From Burkholderia sp. Bp9143 (lineage in GTDB: Bacteria > Pseudomonadota > Gammaproteobacteria > Burkholderiales > Burkholderiaceae), in assembly GCF_003853645.1 (NCBI RefSeq), contig NZ_QTPO01000014.1, forward strand, positions 62,001-126,000: a DNA stretch of 64,000 nucleotides, given 5' to 3'. A program made the position numbers and the translations under genes. The notes under the pieces are model-generated. The model saw nothing but the letters and a program-made list of their open reading frames with translations. It was not told the DNA's origin and searched no databases. Position 1 is the first letter of the stretch, and each line of letters begins with the position of its first letter. Below are positions 38,079 through 47,668 of this stretch, piece after piece.

Positions 38079-40690
38079 AAGCGCCGTCACCCGCCGAGCG
38101 GCAGCACGCTGACCCGTCGCCGGCCGGGCGGCCCGGCCATGCCGGCCGCTTCGGCTGGCACGACCTGATCCGCCAGGCCGCGCGGATGACCGCCCGCGAC
38201 TGGCGTGCCGGCGAACTGACGCTGCTGGTGCTGGCGCTGGTGCTCGCGGTCGCCGCGCTGACGAGTGTCGGATTCCTCGCCGACCGTTTGCGCCAGGGGC
38301 TCGAGCGCGACGCGCGCCAGATGCTCGGCGCCGATTTCGTCGTGCGTGCCGACCATCCCGTCGATCCGGCGTTCGATCGCGAGGCGCGCGCACTCGGGCT
38401 GCGCACCGCGACGACCGCGATCTTTCCGAGCATGATCGCGTCGGCTGCCGGCGGGCAGGCGAGCGACGCGGCGCCTGCGCGTCTCGCGGCCGTGAAGGCC
38501 GTGTCGCCCGGGTATCCGCTGCGCGGCGCGGTCGAGATCGTGCCCGCCGGCGCGACCGCCGCGCACAAGGCGCCCGCGATTCCCGCGCCCGGCACCGTGT
38601 GGGCCGATCCCGCGCTGCTCGATGCATTGCATCTGAAGGCGGGGGACACCGTGCGCGTCGGGTTGCGCACGTTCACGGTCGCCGCGTCGATCTCCCGCGA
38701 ACTCGATCGCGGTTTCTCGTTCGTCAATTTTTCGCCGCGGCTCATGATGCGCGCGGACGAACTCGCCGCGACGGGGCTCACCGGTTACGGTAGCCGCGTC
38801 ACGTACCGGCTGCTCGTGGCCGGCGATATGCCGGCCGTCGGGCGCTTCGAGGCATACGCACACGCGCGCGTCGACGGCGGCAAGCTGCGCGGCGTCGGCC
38901 TCGAATCACTGCAGGAAGGCCAGCCGCAGGTGCGTCAGACGCTCGATCGCGCGCGCCATTTCCTGACGCTCGTCGCGCTCCTGACCGCGCTGCTCGCGGC
39001 GGTCGCGATCGCGATGGCCGCGCAGCGCTACATGCGGCGCCATCTGGACGGCTGCGCGACGATGCGCTGCCTCGGCGTGAGCCGCCGCACGCTCGGCGCG
39101 CTGTTCGCGCTGGAATTCGCCGGCATCGGCATCGTCGCGGGCGTCGCCGGCGCGGTGCTCGGCTATGGCGGCCACTGGGCGCTCCTGGCGGCGCTCGGCA
39201 GCCTGATCGACGTCGTGCTGCCGCCGCCTACGCCTTGGCCTGCGCTCGTCGGTATCGGCGCCGCGCTCGTGCTGCTGCTCGGCTTCGCGCTGCCGCCGCT
39301 CGCGCCGCTCACGCGCGTGCCGCCGGTACGCGTGCTGCGGCGCGACTGGGGCGACGCGTCGCGTATCGCGTGGGCCGCGTATGCGATCGGCGTCGTGCTG
39401 TTCGCGGGGCTGCTGATCGTCGCGGCGGGCAACCTGAAGCTCGGGCTGATCGTCGCGGGCGGGTTCGCCGGTGCCCTGGTCGGTTTCTCGCTGATCGCGC
39501 GGCTCGTGCTGTACGCGGCCGCGCGCGCGGTGCGCAATGCGCGCGTGGCGGCGGGCATCGGCTGGCGCTATGCGCTCGCGTCGCTGCACCGGCGCGGCAC
39601 GGCCAGCACGCTGCAGATCACCGCGCTCGCGCTGGGCCTGATGTGCCTGCTGCTGATCGCGATCACGCGCAACGATCTCGTCGCCGGCTGGCGGCAGTCG
39701 ACGCCGCCCGATGCACCGAATCAGTTCCTGATCGACATCCAGCCCGACCAGCGCGACGACGTCGCGGCCTATCTGGCCGCACACGGCGTGCGCGACGCAG
39801 TGCCCGCGCCGATGGTGCGCGGCCGGCTCGTCTCGATCAACGGCAAGCCCGTGAACCCCGACGCGTATCCGTCCGACGAGGCGCGCCGGCTCGTCGACCG
39901 CGAGTTCAACCTGTCGTATACGACCGAGCTGCCATCCGACAACCGGATCGTCGAAGGCGACTGGTTCGGCACCGCGGCCACGCCGCAGATCTCGATCGAG
40001 GCCGGTCTCGCAAAGACGCTGAACGTGAAGCAGGGCGACATGCTGCGCTTCGACGTGACCGGGCTGACGGTCGACGCACCGATCACCAGCGTGCGCAAGC
40101 TAGACTGGGGCTCGTTCCGCGTCAACTTCTTCGTACTGATGCCGCCGCCGGTGCTGAAGGATTTCCCGGCCGTCTACCTGACGAGCTTTCATTTGCCGGC
40201 ATCGGACGCCGCGCTGCTCGATCCGCTGATCGCGCGCTACCCGAACCTGACCGCGATCGACGTCGCGCCGATCCTCGCGCAGCTGCAGCGGATGATGCTG
40301 CAGGTGGTCGGCGCGGTGCAGTTCCTGTTTGCGTTCACGCTCGCGGCGGGCGTGCTCGTGCTGTATACGGCGCTCGCCGGCTCGCGCGACGAGCGTGTGC
40401 GGGAGGCCGCGCTGCTGCGCGCACTCGGCGCGTCGCGTGCGCAGGTCAACGCAGTGCAGCGCGCGGAATTCATCGTCGTCGGCGCGCTGGCCGGTGCACT
40501 GGCAGCGGCGGGTGCGATCGCGGTCGGCTGGGTGCTCGCGTCGCGCGTGTTCGACTTCCGGCTCGCCGTCGATCCGTGGCTCGTGCCGGCCGGCATCGCG
40601 GCAGGCGTCGCGTGCGCCGGTGCGGCCGGCTGGCTGAGCCTGCATAATGTGTTGCGGCGCCCGGCGCTGCAGTCGCTGCGCGACGCCTGA
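38075..40690 (+). CDS. FtsX-like ABC transporter permease (YbbP-type)
   Basis: This protein of about 871 aa has the layout of large lipoprotein-translocase-like permeases: one N-terminal helix, a periplasmic domain (residues about 75-270), a block of membrane helices, a second periplasmic domain and three C-terminal helices. Two FtsX domains are visible, with RHFLTLVALLTALLAAVAIAMAAQ and MMLQVVGAVQFLFAFTLAAGVLVLYTALAG. I place the start at TTG 38075, overlapping the DUF4126 stop; ATG 38186 is an alternative. No ATP-binding partner (YbbA/LolD type) is adjacent. Substrate unknown. Confidence 0.8.
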   Translation: MKAPSPAERQHADPSPAGRPGHAGRFGWHDLIRQAARMTARDWRAGELTLLVLALVLAVAALTSVGFLADRLRQGLERDARQMLGADFVVRADHPVDPAFDREARALGLRTATTAIFPSMIASAAGGQASDAAPARLAAVKAVSPGYPLRGAVEIVPAGATAAHKAPAIPAPGTVWADPALLDALHLKAGDTVRVGLRTFTVAASISRELDRGFSFVNFSPRLMMRADELAATGLTGYGSRVTYRLLVAGDMPAVGRFEAYAHARVDGGKLRGVGLESLQEGQPQVRQTLDRARHFLTLVALLTALLAAVAIAMAAQRYMRRHLDGCATMRCLGVSRRTLGALFALEFAGIGIVAGVAGAVLGYGGHWALLAALGSLIDVVLPPPTPWPALVGIGAALVLLLGFALPPLAPLTRVPPVRVLRRDWGDASRIAWAAYAIGVVLFAGLLIVAAGNLKLGLIVAGGFAGALVGFSLIARLVLYAAARAVRNARVAAGIGWRYALASLHRRGTASTLQITALALGLMCLLLIAITRNDLVAGWRQSTPPDAPNQFLIDIQPDQRDDVAAYLAAHGVRDAVPAPMVRGRLVSINGKPVNPDAYPSDEARRLVDREFNLSYTTELPSDNRIVEGDWFGTAATPQISIEAGLAKTLNVKQGDMLRFDVTGLTVDAPITSVRKLDWGSFRVNFFVLMPPPVLKDFPAVYLTSFHLPASDAALLDPLIARYPNLTAIDVAPILAQLQRMMLQVVGAVQFLFAFTLAAGVLVLYTALAGSRDERVREAALLRALGASRAQVNAVQRAEFIVVGALAGALAAAGAIAVGWVLASRVFDFRLAVDPWLVPAGIAAGVACAGAAGWLSLHNVLRRPALQSLRDA

Positions 40691-40732
40691 GCGTCGCCGG
40701 CGGCCCCGACTATCTCGTTTCCGATTATCCGT

Positions 40733-41146
40733 ATGACCGATGTGAATGATGATGATGCGCCGTCGCAGCCGACGGCGTTCGAGCTCGTGGGCGGCGAAGC
40801 CCGCGTGCGCGAAATGGTGGACCGCTTTTACGACCTGATGGACCTCGAGCCCGAGTTCGCGGAGATTCGCGCGCTGCATCCGGCGTCGCTCGACGGCTCG
40901 CGCGACAAGCTGTTCTGGTTTTTGTGCGGCTGGCTCGGCGGCCCCGACCACTACATCAGCCGGTTCGGCCATCCGCGGCTGCGCGCCCGGCACCTGCCGT
41001 TCCCGATCGCGTCGGTCGGGCGCGATCAGTGGCTGCGCTGCATGGCGTGGGCGATGGAGGACATCGGGTTGCCCGAGCCGCTGCGCGAGCGGCTCATGCA
41101 TTCGTTCTACGACACGGCCGACTGGATGCGCAACCGGCCCGGTTGA
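40733..41146 (+). CDS. Group II truncated haemoglobin
   Basis: This 137-aa globin has FELVGGEARVREMVDRFYDLM at its A-helix, LFWFLCGWLGGP around E/F, and the proximal-His pattern with GHPRLRARHLPF and MAWAMEDIG. Trp in FLCGWLGG is typical of group II. Such proteins bind O2 or NO. It lies between the permease and the AlaX gene on the same strand. Confidence 0.85.
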   Translation: MTDVNDDDAPSQPTAFELVGGEARVREMVDRFYDLMDLEPEFAEIRALHPASLDGSRDKLFWFLCGWLGGPDHYISRFGHPRLRARHLPFPIASVGRDQWLRCMAWAMEDIGLPEPLRERLMHSFYDTADWMRNRPG

Positions 41147-41249
41147 TCGACCGGTACACCGCTGTCCGGACGCCGGACGATCTGCGTCTGGGCGCCTGTC
41201 CGGCGCGGCGCGACACTGATCGTTTTCTCAACGATACGAGGCCCGCCCG

Positions 41250-41981
41250 ATGACGACCCACGCACTGTTTCGCGAAGATGCCTATCTGACGCAATGCGAG
41301 GCCGTCGTCGCGGCGGTCGGCGATGACGGCATCCGGCTCGACCGCACCGTGTTCTATCCGCTCGGCGGCGGGCAGGCCGGCGACAGCGGTATGCTGACGC
41401 TGCCTGACGGCAGCACGATCGCGATCGCCGACACGCGCAAGGCGAAGTTCGACGGCGCAACGCCCGACGATGCCGTGCACGTGCCCGCGGCGGGCCAGGA
41501 AGCGCGCGTCGCGGCGCTCGCACCCGGCGCGCGCGTGGTCGCGGACATCGACTGGCAGCGCCGCTACCGGCACATGCGGCTGCATACGGCCGCGCACCTG
41601 ATGTGCGCGGTGCTGCCGTACCCGGTCGACGGCTGCAGCGTGACGGCCGACTACGTGCGGCTCGATTTCGCGACGTCGGATGCGATCGACCGCGTCGACG
41701 TCGAGCACCGTCTCGCGGGCCTGGTCCACGGCGCGCATGCGGTCACGGCCGAATGGATTACGGACGCGGAGATGGCCGAGCGCCCCGAGCTCGTGCGCAC
41801 GATGAGCGTGAAGCCGCCGATGGGACTGGGCCGCGTGCGGCTGCTGCGCATCGAAGGCGTCGATCTGCAGCCGTGCGGCGGCACGCACGTGCGCAATACG
41901 TCGGAAATCGGCGACCTGCGGGTCGCCAAACTTGAAAAGAAGAGCGCGCGGACACGGCGCCTCGTACTGGAGTTTGCATGA
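41250..41981 (+). CDS. AlaX-like alanyl-tRNA editing protein
   Basis: This 243-aa protein is a free-standing editing domain related to AlaRS, which hydrolyses Ser/Gly-tRNA-Ala in trans. Zinc ligands are visible in MRLHTAAHLM (HxxxH) and CGGTHVRNTSEIGD (CxxxH). The N-terminal part has DRTVFYPLGGGQAGDSG. The ATG at 41250 is close to the DUF924 gene, whose start overlaps this stop (ATGA). Confidence 0.88.
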   Translation: MTTHALFREDAYLTQCEAVVAAVGDDGIRLDRTVFYPLGGGQAGDSGMLTLPDGSTIAIADTRKAKFDGATPDDAVHVPAAGQEARVAALAPGARVVADIDWQRRYRHMRLHTAAHLMCAVLPYPVDGCSVTADYVRLDFATSDAIDRVDVEHRLAGLVHGAHAVTAEWITDAEMAERPELVRTMSVKPPMGLGRVRLLRIEGVDLQPCGGTHVRNTSEIGDLRVAKLEKKSARTRRLVLEFA

Positions 41982-42595
41982 CGATCGACAACCTGACGGA
42001 CAGCGCCGCGGCGCTCGATCCGCAAGCGCGCAAGATTCTCGATTTCTGGTTCGGCGAGCCGGATTCGGCGGCGTTCGGCCACGCGCGCAAGGTGTGGTTC
42101 AACGGCGGCGCGGCGTTCGACGACGTGCTGCGTACGCGCTACGGCGCATTGCTCGACGCCGCGTGCGACGGCGCCCATGATCGCTGGGCCGGCACGCCGC
42201 TCGGCGCGCTCGCGCTGATCGTGGTCCTCGACCAGTTCTCGCGCAACATCCATCGCGGCACGCCGCGCGCGTTCGCCACCGATCCGAAGGCGCTGGCGCT
42301 CGCACGGCGCGTCGTCGCGGCAGGGTGGGACGCACAACTGCCGAGCGGTCATCACCGCGCGTTCGCGTACCTGCCGTTCGAACATGACGAGTCGGACGAG
42401 AGCCAGCGCGAGGCCGTGCGGCTGTGCGCTGGCATTCGCGGCGAGGCCGGGTGTGCGAGCTATCACGATTTCGCGTTGCGTCATGCGGCCGTGGTCGAGC
42501 GCTTCGGCCGTTTTCCGCACCGGAACGCGATTCTCGGCCGTGTGTCGACCGACGAGGAGGCGGCATTCCTGCGCGAGCCCGGCTCGTCGTTTTGA
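41978..42595 (+). CDS. DUF924 family protein
   Basis: This 205-aa helical protein has the DUF924 pattern: ILDFWFGEPDSAAFGHARKVWFNG, LALIVVLDQFSRNIHRGTPRAFA, FAYLPFEHDESDESQREAV and FPHRNAILGR. The family has no settled function. It overlaps the AlaX gene by 4 bp, so the two are translationally coupled. Confidence 0.85.
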   Translation: MTIDNLTDSAAALDPQARKILDFWFGEPDSAAFGHARKVWFNGGAAFDDVLRTRYGALLDAACDGAHDRWAGTPLGALALIVVLDQFSRNIHRGTPRAFATDPKALALARRVVAAGWDAQLPSGHHRAFAYLPFEHDESDESQREAVRLCAGIRGEAGCASYHDFALRHAAVVERFGRFPHRNAILGRVSTDEEAAFLREPGSSF

Positions 42596-42696
42596 TGGGC
42601 GGGGTGGTGGGGCTGCGGGCGTGAAGCCGTGCTCGCGCGCCGCGTGCCTGGCCTTCCGGAAATGACGACGGCGCCATCTCGCGGCGCCGCCTTGCA

Positions 42697-44631
42697 TCAA
42701 TGGGCTTCGTGCTCCTCGGGTGTGCGCACGTAGACGCGCAGCAGTTCCTCGTCGTCGCCCGGCCGGGCGCCGGTCCAGAACAGTTTCCATTCGCTGCCCG
42801 GTGCCGGGTCGACGGCCCGCACGCCTTGGACGATCATCCACGTGCAGCGCGTCGTCTTCGCATCGTCGATCGGCGTGTGCTGGATACCGGAGAAGTAGTA
42901 CAGCATCGGCGCTTCCGATTCGCCGAGTCCGTGCAGGCTCGCCATGCAGTCGCCATCGCTCCATTCGAGCGCAAGATGCGCGTTCAGGTCGTCGAACACC
43001 GACCGGTAGCTCTTCGCGACGTCGAGCCACGGCAGCAGCAGCGAATACACGAGACCCCACGCGGCCAGCGCGCCCGCGCCCCACGACAGCGCGCCGCGCC
43101 ACAAGCCGGTCGTGCGCAGCTTCGGCAGCAGCCACAGCCAGCCAACCGTCAGCACGAGCGCGCCGATCACGAACCCGGGCACGATCGGCATGGTCCAGTC
43201 GAGCGGCAGCCAGCGGCCGAGCGGCGCGAGGTTCGCACGCGATGCGCCCGGGTCGGCCATTACCGCCCAGATCACCCACGCGAGCGCGACGACGGTGCCG
43301 AAGAGCAGGCGGCTCAGGTAATCCCATGCAAGATGCAGCCCGCGCGGCAGGCGCTCGATCGCCTGCGCGGCGACCAGCGCGAGCGGCGCGAAAAACGGCA
43401 GGATGTAGAGCTGGCGCGAGGTCGCGGACACTTGCAGCACCGCCAGGCCGATCCCGGCGAACAGCACGGGCAGCGCGATGCGCGGCGTGCGCCAGTCGCG
43501 CCATGCGCCGCGCGCCAGCGCGACGATCGCGAGCGGTGCGACCGGGAAGCCGAGCAGCAGGAACGCACGCAGGATGAAGAACGGCTTGTCGTTTTCCGCG
43601 CCGAGTTCCGGCACCGAGAAACCGAAGAAGCGGCCGACGTTGTTGTCCCAGAACCACGTCATGAACAGCGTCTCCGAACGCAGGAACAGCGCGGTCGGCC
43701 AGATGAGCGCGAACGGTGCGAACACCAGCGCGGAGACGCCGAGCGAGCGTGCGAACGCGCGCGTACGGCAGGCGGGGTAGAGCACCAGCGCGCCCGTGAG
43801 CGTGGCCGCGAACACGAGCGGCACGAACAGCCCCTTCGCCATCAGCGCGATGCCGACGCCCGCGCCGAAGATCGGCGCGGCCCAGGGGCCGGACGGCCGC
43901 ACCGGCAGCCCGTGCCGCATCGGCCGCGCGCGCGCGACGTGCTGCGTCACGAGTTCGAGCAGGCCGCAGAAGGCCATCGCGGTGCCGGCGAACAGCGCGA
44001 CGTCCGTCATCATGTCGTGCACGTGCTTGATGACGACGAGCGTGCCCGCGCTCAGCACGACGGGGCCGATCACGCGCAGGTCGAGCCAGCGGTCGGCCCG
44101 GCTGGCACTGCGTGCCGCGCGTGCGATGAAGCCGAACGCGAGCGCCGCGAACAGCGCACTCGCGAGCCGTGCCGCGTCGTGCAGTGGCATCACCCGCTGC
44201 AGCAGCCATGCGAGGCTCGTCGCGACCCACGCGTAGAGCGGCGGCTTTTCCATGAACGGCAGGCCGGCATTGGTCGGCACGACGAAGTCGCCCGTCTCGA
44301 GCATGTGCTGGATGATGCCGAACGTATAGGTTTCGTCCTGCTTCCACGGATCGTGGCCGAGCACGCCCGGCAGCGTATACGCGCAGACCAGCGCGGCAAC
44401 CAGCAGCCAGACCCGCCAGCCGAGCCGGAGGACGCGATCGCGGGCGGCGTTCGTCGCGGTGGCGCCGGACACGGCTGGCGTGCCGGCGGCATTGAGTGTC
44501 GCGCTGAGGTCGGGATCGGCGGCTGATCGGGCGTGCATGGCCGAAGCGGGCACGGACGTGCGTCGCCGGCCGGGCGCTGCGGTTCCTGGCATGGAAAAGA
44601 TCTCGGTCGGGTCAAGCCGGTCCGGCGACAT
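42697..44631 (-). CDS. Glycosyltransferase family 39 membrane protein (ArnT-like)
   Basis: This protein of about 644 aa has around 12 hydrophobic helices in the GT-C arrangement and a C-terminal periplasmic domain. The first periplasmic loop has HDPWKQDETYTFGI (the Asp/Glu catalytic region) and MEKPPLYAWVAT, as in ArnT/PMT relatives that use polyprenyl-linked sugars. The start at 44631 gives a long polar N-terminus; ATG 44592, with GAGA upstream, is an alternative. Whether it modifies lipid A or another target is not decidable here. It stands alone. Confidence 0.82.
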   Translation of the reverse strand: MSPDRLDPTEIFSMPGTAAPGRRRTSVPASAMHARSAADPDLSATLNAAGTPAVSGATATNAARDRVLRLGWRVWLLVAALVCAYTLPGVLGHDPWKQDETYTFGIIQHMLETGDFVVPTNAGLPFMEKPPLYAWVATSLAWLLQRVMPLHDAARLASALFAALAFGFIARAARSASRADRWLDLRVIGPVVLSAGTLVVIKHVHDMMTDVALFAGTAMAFCGLLELVTQHVARARPMRHGLPVRPSGPWAAPIFGAGVGIALMAKGLFVPLVFAATLTGALVLYPACRTRAFARSLGVSALVFAPFALIWPTALFLRSETLFMTWFWDNNVGRFFGFSVPELGAENDKPFFILRAFLLLGFPVAPLAIVALARGAWRDWRTPRIALPVLFAGIGLAVLQVSATSRQLYILPFFAPLALVAAQAIERLPRGLHLAWDYLSRLLFGTVVALAWVIWAVMADPGASRANLAPLGRWLPLDWTMPIVPGFVIGALVLTVGWLWLLPKLRTTGLWRGALSWGAGALAAWGLVYSLLLPWLDVAKSYRSVFDDLNAHLALEWSDGDCMASLHGLGESEAPMLYYFSGIQHTPIDDAKTTRCTWMIVQGVRAVDPAPGSEWKLFWTGARPGDDEELLRVYVRTPEEHEAH

Positions 44632-44821
44632 GGGCCGGGACCAATAAGGGTCGCATCAAAGCGAAATGACAGCCGGCGGGTAGGCTGTTTTAGCTTGGCG
44701 CTAGTAGAGCACGGAACTGTTACGGATGTTTACTGAAACGGTCACGATATTGTGGAGATTTGTGGTTCCGTGACCACGAACTGCTTCAGTCGGTTCGTTT
44801 TTGCCGCTTTTTGGGGCGCGA

Positions 44822-45583
44822 TTACCGGCCGCCACCGACGTCGAGCAGGGCACCCGTCGTGTAAGACGCCGCGTCGCCGAGCAGCCAGACGATCGCTTCG
44901 GCGATCTCCTGTGCTTCGCCGGCGCGGCCGAGCGGTGTCTGCGAGCCGAGGCGCGCCGCGCGGCCCGGCTGGCCGCCGCTCGCATGGATTTCCGTCTCGA
45001 TCAGGCCGGGGCGCACCGCGTTGACGCGTACACCGTGCGGGCCGAGTTCCTTCGCGAGGCCGATCGTCAGCGAATCGACCGCGCCTTTCGAGCCCGCGTA
45101 GTCGACGTATTCGTTCGGCGAACCGAGCCGGGATGCGATCGACGACACGTTGACGATCGCGCCGCCGCGCCCGCCGCGATCGGTGGACAGCCGACGCGCG
45201 GCTTCGCGCGCGCACAGGTAGGCGCCGAGCACGTTGGTGTCGAACATCCGCCGCAGGCGGTCGACCGGCATGTCGGCGAGCGGCATCGACGGCGCGACGA
45301 TCCCCGCATTGTTGACGAGCGCGTCGAGGCGGCCGAACGCCGTGGTGACGGCGTCGAACATCGCGATGACGTCCGCTTCGTTCGCGACGTCGCCGGCGAC
45401 GACGCACGCGCGTGCGCCGGCGTCGCGAACGGCCTGCGCGGTCAGTTCGGCTGCCGCCGCGTCGCGCGCGTAGTTGATGCCGACGTCCCAGCCGCGCTCG
45501 GCCGCGAGCACGGCGGTCGCGCGGCCGATGCCGCGGCTCGCGCCGGTGATGAGGACGGCCTTGCGCTCGGACGGTGCGGGCAT
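44822..45583 (-). CDS. SDR family oxidoreductase
   Basis: This 253-aa classical SDR has TGASRGIGRATAVLA (NADP-binding), NNAGIVAPSMPL, VNVSSIASRLGS and the catalytic Tyr-Lys in YVDYAGSKGAVDSL. It is 22 bp downstream of the LOG gene. The 190-bp gap to the GT39 start holds GTGGT/ACCAC and other short inverted repeats but no T-run terminator. Confidence 0.88.
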   Translation of the reverse strand: MPAPSERKAVLITGASRGIGRATAVLAAERGWDVGINYARDAAAAELTAQAVRDAGARACVVAGDVANEADVIAMFDAVTTAFGRLDALVNNAGIVAPSMPLADMPVDRLRRMFDTNVLGAYLCAREAARRLSTDRGGRGGAIVNVSSIASRLGSPNEYVDYAGSKGAVDSLTIGLAKELGPHGVRVNAVRPGLIETEIHASGGQPGRAARLGSQTPLGRAGEAQEIAEAIVWLLGDAASYTTGALLDVGGGR

Positions 45584-45605
45584 CGCGTGCGGTTCCCGAT
45601 AAACG

Positions 45606-46187
45606 TTACTTGGCCGCGTCGGCCGCCCACTTGTCGCGGACGGGCGGCTGGTAGCGGCGCAGCTGTTCGATCAGCGCGATCGGTTCGGCGTCGATGCACA
45701 GCGTGTCGAAGTAGGCCGTGCGCATGAAGCCCTCGTCGACCGTATGGCGCAGCAGTGCGATCAGCGGATCGTAGAACGAATCGATGTTGTACAGCGCGAC
45801 GGGCTTGCGGTGATAGCCGAGCTGCGCCCACGTGTAGACCTCGAACAGCTCCTCGAGCGTGCCGGCGCCGCCGGGCATCGCGACGAACGCGTCCGAGAGG
45901 TCGGCCATCATCTTCTTGCGATGGTGCATGTCGGGCACGACGTGCAGCTCGGACAGCCCCGTATGGCCGACTTCCTTGTCGACGAGCAGCTCGGGGATCA
46001 CGCCGACAGCACGGCCGCCGGCCGCCATCACTTCATCGGCGATCACGCCCATCAGGCCGACGCGGCCGCCGCCGTAGACGAGCGTGAGATCCGCATCGAC
46101 GAGTGCGCGGCCGAACGCGCGCGCGGCGTCCGCATAGACGGGCCGCACGCCGGACGACGAGCCGCAGTAAACGCAGACTGCCTTCAT
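45606..46187 (-). CDS. LOG-family protein (TIGR00730; cytokinin riboside 5'-phosphate phosphoribohydrolase type)
   Basis: This 193-aa Rossmann-like protein has CVYCGSSSGVRPVYADAARAFG, YGGGRVGLMGVIADEV and the defining PGGAGTLEELFEVYTWAQLGYH. LOG enzymes release free base and ribose 5-phosphate from nucleoside monophosphates. Bacterial members are often annotated as decarboxylases by old error. Its ATG overlaps the TetR stop (ATGA). Confidence 0.9.
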   Translation of the reverse strand: MKAVCVYCGSSSGVRPVYADAARAFGRALVDADLTLVYGGGRVGLMGVIADEVMAAGGRAVGVIPELLVDKEVGHTGLSELHVVPDMHHRKKMMADLSDAFVAMPGGAGTLEELFEVYTWAQLGYHRKPVALYNIDSFYDPLIALLRHTVDEGFMRTAYFDTLCIDAEPIALIEQLRRYQPPVRDKWAADAAK

Positions 46188-46939
46188 TGTTTCGTATCCT
46201 TTGCGGCGGCCTTGGCGGCGACCGGACTGCCCGCGGGGCGCGGCGAACCGTCGCGCGGCGGCAGGTAGTCGGTGAACTGGCGCTTGGGCAGCTTGCCGGA
46301 GACGAGATCGTCGAACAGCTGGCGCGAACGGCCGCGCAGGTACGGGGCCATGACTGAGATCACGTGCATGCTCACCTGGTGCAGCTCTTCGCGGATCGCG
46401 TCCTGGTCGTTGTACTTGCGCGGGTGCATCACGTACTGATACGACAGCCAGTACGTCGAGATCACGGCCATGTTGGTGGCGATGACTTCGATCTCGGCGG
46501 GCGTCGCGACCATTTCGGCGTCGGACACGAGCAGTTCGCACATGTCGTGCGCGAAGCGCACCTTGTGGCTGATGATCTGTTTGAAGTGTGTCTCGAGCGT
46601 GCGGTTGCGCGCGAGCAGGTCGTTGAGGTCGCGATACAGGAACCGGTAGGTCCACATGAAGTCGGCCATGTACTGCAGGTACGACCAGGTCTCGTCGATC
46701 GTCGGACGGTGATCTTCGGGGAAGCGCAGCCGCCGTTCGATCTGTTGCTCGAACTGCGCGAAGATGCTGTTGATGATGTCGTCCTTATTGCGGAAATGGT
46801 AGTACAGGTTGCCTGGACTGATTTCCATTTCCTCGGCGATCGTCGTGGTCGTGACGTTCGGCTCGCCGATCTCGTTGAAGAGTTTCAACGACAACTCGAG
46901 AATCCGTTCGCGGGTGCGGCGGGGAGGTTTCGCTTCCAT
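46184..46939 (-). CDS. TetR/AcrR family transcriptional regulator
   Basis: This 251-aa protein has the TetR helix-turn-helix (RERILELSLKLFNEIGEPNVTTTTIAEEMEISPGNLYYHFRNKDDI) at residues 9-54, here given by its borders RERILELSLKLF and GNLYYHFRNKDDI. The C-terminal ligand domain is long and ends in an Ala/Lys-rich tail. It overlaps the LOG gene by 4 bp and is the first gene of a TetR-LOG-SDR unit. A palindrome sits in its own promoter. Confidence 0.9.
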   Translation of the reverse strand: MEAKPPRRTRERILELSLKLFNEIGEPNVTTTTIAEEMEISPGNLYYHFRNKDDIINSIFAQFEQQIERRLRFPEDHRPTIDETWSYLQYMADFMWTYRFLYRDLNDLLARNRTLETHFKQIISHKVRFAHDMCELLVSDAEMVATPAEIEVIATNMAVISTYWLSYQYVMHPRKYNDQDAIREELHQVSMHVISVMAPYLRGRSRQLFDDLVSGKLPKRQFTDYLPPRDGSPRPAGSPVAAKAAAKDTKQ

Positions 46940-47033
46940 GTCGTCCGGCCCTGTGTGTGCCGGACTGGCGGGCGCTGCAATCGATGCTGCGAGATTCGTC
47001 CGGCGCGGGTTGCTGTTCTAAGTCTAGCGAACG

Positions 47034-47050
47034 ATTATAAACCGCGGTTT
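47034..47050 (-). promoter_or_regulatory. TetR-gene promoter with palindromic operator candidate
   Basis: On the minus strand the 12-bp perfect palindrome AAACCGCGGTTT (47039-47050) runs into TATAAT (47034-47039). It lies about 95 bp before the regulator ATG. A TetR dimer bound here would block the -35/-10 space. The -35 itself is weak. Confidence 0.5.
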
Positions 47051-47131
47051 CCTTACAACGGGCGCATTTCGTGATCGCGATGCGTTCGGCGCATGGTGCG
47101 CCGCCGCACGCAGGCGATGTCGCAAAGGCTG

Positions 47132-47668
47132 CTAGAAGCCGAGCCAGCGTGCGATCACCGGGCCGAGCACGAAGCCCCACGTCGTCACGCAAGCGAACAG
47201 CGCGACCGTGACCGCCGCGCTGCCGAGATCCTTCGCGCGCTTCGACAATTCGTGGCGCTCGAGCGAGATGCGGTCGATCGCGGCCTCGACGCTCGAGTTC
47301 AGCAGCTCGACGATCAGCACGAGCAGCACCGACGCGATCAGCAGCGCGCGCGATGCGGCGGGGACCGGTGAGAACGCACCGATCGGCAGCATCAGCGCGG
47401 CGAGCGTGAGTTCCTGGCGAAACGCGCTCTCCTCGCGGATCGCGACGCGAAACCCGTTCAGCGAATGCTTGAGCGCGTACCACGCACGCGTGATGCCGCG
47501 GTGGCGCTTGTACGGGTTCGGCGGCAGCGGCGCCAGCCGATCGTCGGGGCCGAGCGGTTCGTGCGTGTGCACGTCCGCGTCGGCGTGGATCTCTTCTTCG
47601 TCGAACGGACGATGCGGTTGCGCCGTCGCGGCAGGGGGCGGGGTCTTGTCGTTCAGGTCTCGTTTCAA
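47132..47668 (-). CDS. dgkA: Diacylglycerol kinase
   Basis: This protein of about 178 aa phosphorylates diacylglycerol to phosphatidic acid in the inner membrane. It has three membrane segments and the catalytic VELLNSSVEAAIDRIS, matching the ExxN...E site of DgkA, plus ARxEESAFRQE-like AIREESAFRQEL. It has about 55 extra acidic/His-containing residues at the N-terminus. TTG 47668 overlaps the stop of the preceding glycosyltransferase (TTGA), implying coupled translation. It is the third gene of a metallophosphoesterase-GT4-kinase operon. Confidence 0.9.
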   Translation of the reverse strand: MKRDLNDKTPPPAATAQPHRPFDEEEIHADADVHTHEPLGPDDRLAPLPPNPYKRHRGITRAWYALKHSLNGFRVAIREESAFRQELTLAALMLPIGAFSPVPAASRALLIASVLLVLIVELLNSSVEAAIDRISLERHELSKRAKDLGSAAVTVALFACVTTWGFVLGPVIARWLGF

